Origin: CAVVGB01 sp963747715
Lineage (GTDB): Bacteria; Actinomycetota; Thermoleophilia; Gaiellales; Gaiellaceae
Length of the DNA stretch: 64,000 nucleotides
Reading direction: 5' to 3'
NCBI GenBank assembly: GCA_963747715.1
Contig: CAVVGB010000009.1
Coordinates: 310,001 to 374,000, forward strand
Made by a program: the position numbers and the translations under genes. Below the pieces are notes generated by a model. The model was given only the letters and a program-made list of their open reading frames with translations, was not told where the DNA came from and made no database searches. Within the stretch, counting starts at the first letter, position 1. Every line of letters starts with the position of its first letter. Below are positions 18,346 to 25,546 of this stretch, one piece after another.

Positions 18346-19526
18346 TCGTCTTGCGGCACGAGAATCGCCCTGGTCTCGGGAATGCGTGACCACGGCGCAA
18401 CCTCCACGACTGTGCAAACGGCGTCGATGCCGGCGGCGGCACGTGCCTGACGCAGGCCGTTCTTGAGACGGCTGCGCAAGCGCGCGCCGCGCGGACGGAC
18501 GAGCTCCGCCTGCGTTCCTATCGAGTCGGTCAGCTCGCCGAGCTCGAGACTCAGAGCGACTACCGGTGCAGGCAGCTCCGCGAGCTTCGGCACGAGCGCA
18601 AGACGCAGACGCTTCGGCTCGGCCGTCGCCTCGCGCAACGTCACCGCGCGCCGCCACGACCCCCCTCCGACAAGCCGCGCGGAAACGGCGAGGTGGCGTG
18701 GAGCGCGTCCCGCCCGCTCCTCTCGCGCGAGCAGCCGCTCGATCACTGCGTTCAGTGCGCGCGCCAGCGTGAGCTCGTTGCCGACCGGCTCGGGGAACTC
18801 GAGCGTCTCGGCGATCTCTTCGGCGGGTCGGCGCGGCGCGACCTTCTCGCCGTCCTCCCCCCGCGCGAGACGCCACGCGTCGACTCCCTCGGCGCCGATC
18901 CGATCGGCGACTGCCGCCCCGGGCAGGCGGGCGAGCTCGCCGAGCCGCTGCACGCCCAGCTCGGAAAGCTCGGTCCGCCTCTCGGGGCTGAGCGGGAGGA
19001 GGTGGAGCGGGAGCGGCTCCAGAAAGAGCGCCGTCTGCTCGTCGTCGACGAGGACCGTTTGGCCCGGCGGTGCGACGCTGGCGGCCGCCAAAGCGGCGAA
19101 CCGACGCGCCGCCACGCCCACGCGCGGCTCCCACTCGGAGCCGATCGCATCGAGTCCCCGTCGCACGGCCGCCCGAAGCCCCCCGGCTAGCCGTTCGACG
19201 CAACGCGTATCGAAATACGCGCAGCCGACTCCGGCCGGCTCGACTGCGAGACCTGCCTCTTCCAACCGTCGGACGAGCCGCTCCCACTGCTCTTCGGCGC
19301 CGGCCGGGTCCTGCTCGACGAGCACGAGCTCGGGGCAGGTGGCGAGCGCTTCGGAAAGTCGCATACCTGGTCGAACGCCCTCCGCCTCGGCGGTGGCCGA
19401 GCAGGCCCCGATGACGGGCCGCTCGCCCGGCACGGGCCCGAGAGCGGCCGGCTTGCCATGAAGATCCGGCCTTGCCCGGAGCGCTGCGCGGAGGTCGAAG
19501 GCCGAAATCGAGACGCAGGCGATCAT
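18342..19526 (-). CDS. imuB: ImuB-like inactive Y-family DNA polymerase
   Basis: A 394-residue Y-family protein of the ImuB branch, the adaptor of the DnaE2 mutasome. It begins MIACVSISAFDLRAALRARP, where an active enzyme has a D-x-D-x-F-F motif; here the acidic residues are missing (SISAF). The second catalytic SxxDE site is also not conserved (GCAYFDTR). It should therefore be a structural partner and not a polymerase. The helix-hairpin-helix region (VQRLGELARLPGAAVADRIG) and the little-finger region follow. ATG at 19524-19526 fits the family start; two LexA boxes end 3 bases upstream of it. Confidence 0.88.
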   Translation of the reverse strand: MIACVSISAFDLRAALRARPDLHGKPAALGPVPGERPVIGACSATAEAEGVRPGMRLSEALATCPELVLVEQDPAGAEEQWERLVRRLEEAGLAVEPAGVGCAYFDTRCVERLAGGLRAAVRRGLDAIGSEWEPRVGVAARRFAALAAASVAPPGQTVLVDDEQTALFLEPLPLHLLPLSPERRTELSELGVQRLGELARLPGAAVADRIGAEGVDAWRLARGEDGEKVAPRRPAEEIAETLEFPEPVGNELTLARALNAVIERLLAREERAGRAPRHLAVSARLVGGGSWRRAVTLREATAEPKRLRLALVPKLAELPAPVVALSLELGELTDSIGTQAELVRPRGARLRSRLKNGLRQARAAAGIDAVCTVVEVAPWSRIPETRAILVPQDD

Positions 19527-19528
19527 GG

Positions 19529-19540
19529 GAACGTATGTTC
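19529..19540 (-). promoter_or_regulatory. LexA (SOS) box 1 of imuB
   Basis: GAACGTATGTTC, a perfect match to the actinobacterial/firmicute LexA palindrome GAAC-N4-GTTC, 2 bases upstream of the imuB start codon. LexA bound here would block the promoter; cleavage after DNA damage would switch on the cassette. Confidence 0.88.
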
Positions 19541-19545
19541 TACAC

Positions 19546-19557
19546 GAACACACGTTC
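19546..19557 (-). promoter_or_regulatory. LexA (SOS) box 2 of imuB
   Basis: GAACACACGTTC, a second perfect GAAC-N4-GTTC palindrome with its centre 17 bases from that of box 1. Tandem boxes usually give tighter repression by two LexA dimers. Confidence 0.85.
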
Positions 19558-19575
19558 TCCTGTCAAGGTCCCGAA

Positions 19576-20184
19576 TTAGGCCGGTCCGAACGGCACCAAA
19601 AGCCACCCCTCGGCCGGAATCCGGTCTTTGAAGCCCACCGCCGAGCTCTCGACGACCACCTGGATGTCGGTCTCGCTCTCGATCTCCTCTTCGCCGAGGG
19701 CGACGAAGAAGACGTCCACAGGATGGACGGCCCCCGCCGTCACGTCGTCCGGGCGCTCGACGGGGATCGGCTCGAAAGCCTGGCCCTCCCCCGCGATCAC
19801 GAGGGAGAGCGCGCCCTCGGTGAAGACGATCTTGCCCGTGTAGTCGACGCGGTCGTCCAGGTCGGTGTCGTAGAGAACGGTCAGCCGATTCGGGCCCTGC
19901 TTGTCGAAGCTCGGGCCCGTGAGGAGGTCGTCCTCCCACGCCTCGTACGTCGTGATCGAGACGGCGAGGAGGTCACCCGTGCGAACGGCAGTCGCCCGCT
20001 CGAGATCGAGCGGGCCGCCCACGTCGTTGAGATCCTCGGCGACGCCTGGCGGCTGGTCTGCAGCCGTCGTCGTCTCGACCGTTGCGCCCGTCGACGTGGG
20101 CACGGCGTCGGGCTCGTCCCCCTCACCGGAGCAACCGGCCGCCACGAACAGAGCCAAGCAAAGCGTGAAGACGGTCTTCTTCAC
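19576..20184 (-). CDS. Putative lipoprotein of unknown function
   Basis: A ~202-residue exported protein. From GTG at 20182-20184 it reads VKKTVFTLCLALFVAAGC, a lipoprotein signal with the lipobox Cys at residue 18. A Thr/acid-rich linker follows, then one compact beta domain with LTVLYDTDLDDRVDYTGKI. No family was recognised. The GTGA overlap with the comB stop suggests coupled translation, although no functional link to ComB is evident. Confidence 0.62.
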   Translation of the reverse strand: MKKTVFTLCLALFVAAGCSGEGDEPDAVPTSTGATVETTTAADQPPGVAEDLNDVGGPLDLERATAVRTGDLLAVSITTYEAWEDDLLTGPSFDKQGPNRLTVLYDTDLDDRVDYTGKIVFTEGALSLVIAGEGQAFEPIPVERPDDVTAGAVHPVDVFFVALGEEEIESETDIQVVVESSAVGFKDRIPAEGWLLVPFGPA

Positions 20185-20867
20185 GACGCCGTCACCACGG
20201 CGGCAGCGCCATGCATCCCCGAAACCCTGGGCGCGACCGTGCAGACGTTCTCGCGCGCGCACCAGGCGACGTCCTCGGTAAGGCCGGCCTGTTGCGGATT
20301 GATCGAGGCCGACAATGCCTCGTGAGCACTCGCGAACGAGCGCGCGACCGCGATCGCCTCCTCGGCCGCTTCACTGAAGTCGATGCTCAGCCGCTCGGCG
20401 ATGCGGCCGGCGCAGTACACGTCATCCTCCGACCGTCTTCCCTCGACGCCGGCACACAGGACGACAACGTCTTCCCCGTGCGCGTTCGCGGCCGCCACCA
20501 CCGCATCCAGGTTGAGGAGGCTTCCCACGAGAACAGTCTCGCACCGACGCGCCGCAGCGACGACCGCTCTGGTCCCGTTGGTCGTTGTCAGGATGAGCGT
20601 CTCTCCGTTGGGCTCGAGCATGTCGCGGGGCGAGTTGCCGAACTCGAACCCCGGCACCGTGGCGGCAAGCCGCTCGCCTGCGAGCGCACCTTCACCGAGC
20701 TCCTCGCGCAGGGCGAAGGCCTCCTCGACCTCGGCGCAACACAGAACGCGGCGATAGCCGGAGTCGAGCGCTTGCACGATCGTCGAAGAGGCCCGCACGA
20801 CGTCGACGACGATGCCGACGGTCGCCGTTTTTGCCTCGTCCGGCGTGAAAGCGACGTCGACGCGCAC
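20181..20867 (-). CDS. comB: 2-phosphosulfolactate phosphatase family protein
   Basis: A 228-residue ComB-family phosphatase. In methanogens the enzyme removes phosphate from 2-phosphosulfolactate in coenzyme M synthesis; in bacteria it may serve sulfolactate formation or an unrelated reaction. Conserved segments visible are VVRASSTIVQAL, GERLAATVPGFEFGNSPRD, TTTNGTRAV and CAGVEGRRSEDD. Length matches the family. It diverges from the rhomboid gene across only 37 bases. Confidence 0.9.
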   Translation of the reverse strand: MRVDVAFTPDEAKTATVGIVVDVVRASSTIVQALDSGYRRVLCCAEVEEAFALREELGEGALAGERLAATVPGFEFGNSPRDMLEPNGETLILTTTNGTRAVVAAARRCETVLVGSLLNLDAVVAAANAHGEDVVVLCAGVEGRRSEDDVYCAGRIAERLSIDFSEAAEEAIAVARSFASAHEALSASINPQQAGLTEDVAWCARENVCTVAPRVSGMHGAAAVVTAS

Positions 20868-20904
20868 GGGCTGTGACGTTATAGGGCGCCGATACGATGG
20901 ACCG

Positions 20905-21765
20905 ATGGCCGCGACCGAGCAGGTGCAGGTCTGTTACCGGCACCCCAAGAACGAAACGGCTGTCGCCTGCTCCAGCTGCGGCCGGCCGATCTGCCCGGAC
21001 TGCATGGTCTTCGCGGCCGTCGGAATCAAATGCCCCGAGTGCGCGGGCCAGCCGACCGGCGTGAAGCGCGCGACCACCCGCGCACGCACGTCGGCAGCCG
21101 TGGGCACGGGAGCGCTCGCGACGAAGGCGCTTATCGGCGTCAACGTCCTCGTCTACGTGCTGCAGCTCGCCGAGGGCGGGGACAGGAACGGGCGCGGCGG
21201 CGAGGTCTGGGAAAAGGGTGCTCTCGTCGGTTTCTGGGTGGCCGACGGCGAGTGGTGGCGCCTTGTCACGTCGGCCTTCATCCACGCGAGCATCATCCAC
21301 CTCCTCTTCAACATGCTGATGCTCTGGTGGTTCGGTTCCGCACTCGAGGCGCTGCTCGGGCGGGCGCGCTACCTCGGCATCTACTTCGTGTCCGTGCTCG
21401 GCGGAGCGGCGGGCGCGCTTCTCGCCACGCAGGCGAACCAGCTGACCGTCGGCGCGTCGGGCGCGGTGTTCGGGATTCTCGGCGCCGGCGTCGTCCTCGA
21501 GCGCCGTAACGTCATGGTCTTCGGAGGCGGCGCGCTCACCGTGGTCGTGCTCAACCTGGCGCTGACGTTTCTCATCCCGGGCATCTCGATCGGCGGCCAT
21601 CTCGGCGGCCTCGCGGCCGGCGCCGGCGCGACGCTCGCCATGTCCCGGTTCGGCCGCGGCCATGCCGCGTACGGGCGCCTCGGCATCGAGGGCATCATCG
21701 GCTTGGTAGCCGTAGCCCTGATCTGCGTGGCGATCGCGTACTTCCGCGTGCGCGGCTACGCGTAG
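20905..21765 (+). CDS. Rhomboid family intramembrane serine protease with N-terminal zinc-binding motif
   Basis: A 286-residue membrane protease. Residues 10-46 hold a B-box-like zinc motif (CYRH, CSSCG, CPDC, CPEC). The rhomboid core follows: HASIIHLLFN at 128-136, catalytic Ser185 in VGASGAVFG and catalytic His232 in GGHLGG, with about seven membrane segments in all. ATG at 20905 was chosen because the cytosolic zinc module starts right there; the sequence TACGAT at 20893-20898 could be a -10 box close to the start. It stands alone on the plus strand. The substrate is unknown. Confidence 0.9.
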   Translation: MAATEQVQVCYRHPKNETAVACSSCGRPICPDCMVFAAVGIKCPECAGQPTGVKRATTRARTSAAVGTGALATKALIGVNVLVYVLQLAEGGDRNGRGGEVWEKGALVGFWVADGEWWRLVTSAFIHASIIHLLFNMLMLWWFGSALEALLGRARYLGIYFVSVLGGAAGALLATQANQLTVGASGAVFGILGAGVVLERRNVMVFGGGALTVVVLNLALTFLIPGISIGGHLGGLAAGAGATLAMSRFGRGHAAYGRLGIEGIIGLVAVALICVAIAYFRVRGYA

Positions 21766-21771
21766 CGAGCG

Positions 21772-24372
21772 CTAGCCGCCGACGGCCACTGCCGTCACGC
21801 CGGCCTCGGCCAGCGCAGCCTGGGCCGCGGCCAGGCGCGCGAGCGGCACGCGATACGGCGAGCAGCTCACGTAGTCGAGCCCGAGCTCGTGGCAGAAGGC
21901 GACCGAGCGCGGATCGCCGCCGTGCTCTCCGCAGATCCCGAGCTTGATGTCGGGCTTGACCGAGCGCGCGCGCTCGACCGCGATGCGCATGAGATCTCCC
22001 ACCCCACCCTGGTCGAGCGTCTCGAACGGATTCGTCGCGAGGATCTTTTCGTCGAGGTAGTGGGAGAGAAACCTCTTCTCCGCGTCGTCGCGCGAGAAGC
22101 CGAGCGTCGTCTGCGTCAAGTCGTTCGTGCCGAAGCTGAAGAAGTCCGCCTCGGCTGCGATCTCGTCCGCGCGTACACAGGCGCGGGGTAGCTCGATCAT
22201 GGTCCCGCAGAGGTAATCGGCTTCCTCCTCCTCGGCCGCCGTGCGCACGGTCAGTTCACGGAGGCGCTTGAGCTCCTCGGCAAAGCCGACGAGCGGATGC
22301 ATGATCTCGACGAGCGGCGCGTCTCCCGTGCGCTGCTCGACCGCGACGGCGGCCCGGATGATCGCGCGCACTTGCATCTCGAAGATCTCGGGAAAGAGAA
22401 GGCCGAGGCGGCACCCGCGCGTCCCGAGCATCGGATTGGTCTCGCGCAGGGCGCGTATCCGCCGCGCCATCTCCGGCGAGTCCGCCTGGTCGGGCGGTGG
22501 CAGGAACTCGTGCAGCGGCGGGTCGAGCAAGCGGATCGTCACGGGCAGGCCCGCCATCGCCTCGAAGATCCCTTCGAAATCCTGCTGCTGGAGCGGAAGC
22601 AGCTGTGCGAGCGCCTCGCGGCGCTCTTCCTCGTTCGACGCCATGATCATGGCGCGCACGGCGGGCAGCCGCTCGTCCGTCATGAACATGTGCTCGGTGC
22701 GACAGAGACCGATCCCCTCCGCGCCAAACTCGCGCGCCTTGGTCGCGTCCTCCGGCGTGTCGGCATTCGCCCGCACGCGCAGCCGGCGGATCTCGTCCGC
22801 CCAGCCGAGCAGCGTCTCGAAGTCCTGGTTGATCTGAGGAGGAACAAGGTCGACTGCGCCGATGATCACGTCGCCGGTTCCCCCATCGAGCGTGATCACG
22901 TCCTCCTCCGCGAGCTCGTGACCGCCCAGCTTGATCCGGCGCGCGTCGAGGTCGATCGAGAGGCCTTCGCAGCCGGCTACGCACGGCTTGCCCATCCCGC
23001 GCGCGACGACGGCTGCGTGCGAGGTCATGCCGCCGTGAGCGGTGAGGACACCGCGTGCCTGGATCAGGCCGTGAATGTCGTCGGGGTTCGTCTCCCAGCT
23101 CACGAGGACGACCGCTTCACCTGCCAGCCCACGTTCCTCCGCCGTGTCCGCGTCGAGGATGATCTTCCCCGTCGCCGCCCCCGGTGAGGCGTTGAGCCCC
23201 TTCGCGGCGGCTTCGTAGTGCGCCTGCGGGTCGATCATCGGATGGAGAAGCTGGTCGAGCTGACCGGGATCGATTCGTGCAACGGCCTCGTCCTTCGTGA
23301 TGAGACCCTCGTCGACCATCTCGACGGCGATGCGAAGCGCGGCCTGCGCGGTTCGCTTGCCGCTCCGTGTCTGCAGCAGGTAGAGCCGTCCGTCCTCCAC
23401 CGTGAACTCGATGTCCTGCATCTCGCGGTAGTGCTCTTCGAGGCGTTGCATCGTCTCGACGAGCTGGTCATACGCCTCGGGCAGCGCCGCCTTCATCTCT
23501 GCGATCGGCTGCGGCGTGCGAATGCCGGCGACGACGTCCTCGCCCTGGGCGTTCGTCAGGAACTCGCCCCAGATGCCTTGCTCTCCGGTGGCGGGGTCGC
23601 GTGTGAAGGCGACGCCTGTACCTGAGTCACCGCCCTTGTTGCCGAAGACCATCTGCACGACGCTCACCGCAGTGCCGAGGTCGTCGGGGATGTCGTTGGC
23701 GCGGCGGTACACCTGCGCGCGCGGGTTGTCCCACGAGTCGAAGACGGCGCGGACCGCGCGACGAAGCTGCTCCTCAGGGTCCTGCGGGAAGTCCGACCCC
23801 GTGGCGTCGCGGTAGACGCGCTTGAAGCGCTCGACAAGCTCGATGAGATCCTCGGGCGACAGGTCGACGTCCTGCGCCGCCCCCCGCTCCTCCTTCAGGG
23901 CCGAGAGCTCCTGCTCGAACGCATCGGCATCGACGCCGTCGACGACATTCCCGTACATCTGGACGAGACGCCTGTACGCATCCCGCGCAAAGCGCTCGTT
24001 GCCTGTCGTCCGCGCCAGACCCTGGGCCGCCTCGTCGTTCAGGCCGAGGTTGAGGATCGTGTCCATCATCCCGGGCATCGAGACGGAGGCGCCCGAACGG
24101 ACCGAAACGAGGAGGGGATCCTCGAGGTCCCCGAACCGCTTGCCGGTCGTCTTCTCGAGCCGCCCGAGATGGGCCCTCACCTCGTCCTCGAGGCCGTCCG
24201 GCATCTCCCGGCCGCCCCGCCTGTACTCGAGGCAGGCCTCGGTCGTGACGATGAAGCCGGCCGGCACAGGGATGCCGATGGCCGTCATTTCGGCCAGCCC
24301 GGCCCCCTTGCCGCCCAGGAGGTCGTGGCCGAGCTCGGCGGCCTCGTCGAAGTCGTGGACGTAGCGCTCCAT
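21772..24372 (-). CDS. ppdK: Pyruvate, phosphate dikinase
   Basis: Interconverts pyruvate, ATP and phosphate with PEP, AMP and diphosphate. The ~866-residue protein has the N-terminal ATP-grasp region (LLGGKGAGLAEMTAIG, SVRSGASVSMPGMMDT). The central phosphohistidine domain has GGMTSHAAV, with His452 and the regulatory Thr450. The C-terminal TIM barrel has GICGEHGGDP with the catalytic Cys. Start ATG 24370-24372 (MERYVHDFDEA) fits homologues best; in-frame starts exist at 24393, 24408 and 24456. The first of its upstream bases can fold into a small hairpin (24405-24433). Its regulator is encoded just upstream on the same strand. Confidence 0.94.
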   Translation of the reverse strand: MERYVHDFDEAAELGHDLLGGKGAGLAEMTAIGIPVPAGFIVTTEACLEYRRGGREMPDGLEDEVRAHLGRLEKTTGKRFGDLEDPLLVSVRSGASVSMPGMMDTILNLGLNDEAAQGLARTTGNERFARDAYRRLVQMYGNVVDGVDADAFEQELSALKEERGAAQDVDLSPEDLIELVERFKRVYRDATGSDFPQDPEEQLRRAVRAVFDSWDNPRAQVYRRANDIPDDLGTAVSVVQMVFGNKGGDSGTGVAFTRDPATGEQGIWGEFLTNAQGEDVVAGIRTPQPIAEMKAALPEAYDQLVETMQRLEEHYREMQDIEFTVEDGRLYLLQTRSGKRTAQAALRIAVEMVDEGLITKDEAVARIDPGQLDQLLHPMIDPQAHYEAAAKGLNASPGAATGKIILDADTAEERGLAGEAVVLVSWETNPDDIHGLIQARGVLTAHGGMTSHAAVVARGMGKPCVAGCEGLSIDLDARRIKLGGHELAEEDVITLDGGTGDVIIGAVDLVPPQINQDFETLLGWADEIRRLRVRANADTPEDATKAREFGAEGIGLCRTEHMFMTDERLPAVRAMIMASNEEERREALAQLLPLQQQDFEGIFEAMAGLPVTIRLLDPPLHEFLPPPDQADSPEMARRIRALRETNPMLGTRGCRLGLLFPEIFEMQVRAIIRAAVAVEQRTGDAPLVEIMHPLVGFAEELKRLRELTVRTAAEEEEADYLCGTMIELPRACVRADEIAAEADFFSFGTNDLTQTTLGFSRDDAEKRFLSHYLDEKILATNPFETLDQGGVGDLMRIAVERARSVKPDIKLGICGEHGGDPRSVAFCHELGLDYVSCSPYRVPLARLAAAQAALAEAGVTAVAVGG

Positions 24373-24517
24373 CGGCGTGCCGGATTTTTCCATTTCCAGG
24401 GATTCCATACAGACTGCCCCGAGAGGGGTATGGCGCCCCCTCTCCCCGTCCACCATCGTGAGAGGGTCGAGCCGAAGTGGACGCGGGGCGCCGCAGCCTA
24501 CGTCCCCGGCCCGAGAT

Positions 24518-24553
24518 GAGGCGGTCGGGCACCACGGGCCGCCTCTGTTTTTT
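24518..24553 (+). terminator. Intrinsic-terminator-like hairpin with T-run, oriented to the plus strand
   Basis: GAGGCGG (24518-24524) pairs with CCGCCTC (24539-24545), and TGTTTTTT (24546-24553) follows on the plus strand. This is a good Rho-independent terminator for transcription moving right, yet no plus-strand gene lies immediately to the left; the nearest ends at 21765. In the minus direction the hairpin has no T-run. It overlaps the stop codon of the small membrane protein gene. Confidence 0.55.
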
Positions 24554-24719
24554 AAGCGGTGGTCGTCGGGTTGCGCCGTTCCGCGAGCCAGGAAATGAAG
24601 CGGATCCCCATCCAGATCGGCGTGAAGACGACGTAGAAGACGAAGAGGCCGGCCGCGAGGACGACCATCCAGAACGGCCAGTAGTAGAAGGGGATCGTGC
24701 GCTTGCTCTGACCCGTCAT
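24552..24719 (-). CDS. Small membrane protein of unknown function
   Basis: A 55-residue protein, MTGQSKRTIPFYYWPFWMVV at its start, with one strongly hydrophobic, aromatic-rich membrane segment (about residues 11-37, including LAAGLFVFYVVF) and a basic C-terminal tail ending NPTTTA. The ATG at 24717-24719 overlaps the TGA of the PPDK regulatory gene (ATGA), which supports real translation. No family recognised. A second short hydrophobic stretch (IWMGIRFISWL) may be amphipathic. Confidence 0.68.
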   Translation of the reverse strand: MTGQSKRTIPFYYWPFWMVVLAAGLFVFYVVFTPIWMGIRFISWLAERRNPTTTA

Positions 24720-25546
24720 GCGCCGGCGACCTTCGTGTCGAGCTTGCGCTGCTCGACGAGGCGGATGATGCGCCGGGCGGTCTCCTCGATCGCGAGGTTC
24801 GAGACCTCGATGACCGGACAGCCGAGGCGCCGGTGTACGGCCTCCGCTTCCTCGAGCTCCTCGTAGACGTCGTTCAAGTCTGCATAGCGGCGCTTCGGAG
24901 AGCGCATGGCGCGCGCGCGACGGCTGCGGATGCCCGCCAGCGCCTCGGCGTCGATCGTGAGGCCGACGACCCTCGCAGGATCGACGTCCCAGAGCTCGCG
25001 CGGCGGCTCGATTCCCTTCACGATCGGAACGTTGGCGGTCTTGTAGCCGAGGTAGCCGAGGTAAATCGAGAGCGGCGTCTTAGAGCTGCGAGAGACGCCC
25101 ACGAGGACGATGTCCGCATCCTTCAACCCGTGCGGCGCGACGCCGTCGTCGAAGCGGACCGCGAACTCGATGGCCGCGATGCGCTTGAAGTATCCGGAGT
25201 CGAGCGCCGGCTGCGCGCGCGGGGTCATGGTCGCCGGCTGTCCGGAAACGCGCGCAACCGCTTCGAGGGGATGCCCGAGCAGATCGCAGTAATGCAAGCG
25301 GTACCGCTTGCAGAGCGTGCGCATCGCATCTCGGAACTCCGGCTCGACCAGGGTGAACATGACGACGGCACGCCGTCCTCGCGCGCGGGCCGCGGAGAGC
25401 TGGACATCGTCCACGCTCGTGATGCGCGGGTGGCGAACGAGCTCGAACTCCTGCTCGGGGAATTGGCTCTCGACCGCCTCGGCGAGCTTCGCCGCCGTCT
25501 CTCCCGTGGAATCGGAGACGACGTGGATCTCGAGCGGCTCGCTCAT
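24716..25546 (-). CDS. PPDK/PEP synthase regulatory protein (bifunctional kinase-pyrophosphorylase, DUF299)
   Basis: A 276-residue member of the family that inactivates PPDK by ADP-dependent phosphorylation of a threonine next to the catalytic histidine and reactivates it by phosphate-dependent dephosphorylation. It starts with the family pattern IHVVSDSTGETA and has the P-loop-like GVSRSSKTPLSIYLGYLGYK in the middle. The target gene ppdK lies 344 bases downstream on the same strand and carries the matching TSH site. Its own start overlaps the glyS stop (ATGA), so it belongs to the glyQ-glyS unit. Confidence 0.92.
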   Translation of the reverse strand: MSEPLEIHVVSDSTGETAAKLAEAVESQFPEQEFELVRHPRITSVDDVQLSAARARGRRAVVMFTLVEPEFRDAMRTLCKRYRLHYCDLLGHPLEAVARVSGQPATMTPRAQPALDSGYFKRIAAIEFAVRFDDGVAPHGLKDADIVLVGVSRSSKTPLSIYLGYLGYKTANVPIVKGIEPPRELWDVDPARVVGLTIDAEALAGIRSRRARAMRSPKRRYADLNDVYEELEEAEAVHRRLGCPVIEVSNLAIEETARRIIRLVEQRKLDTKVAGA

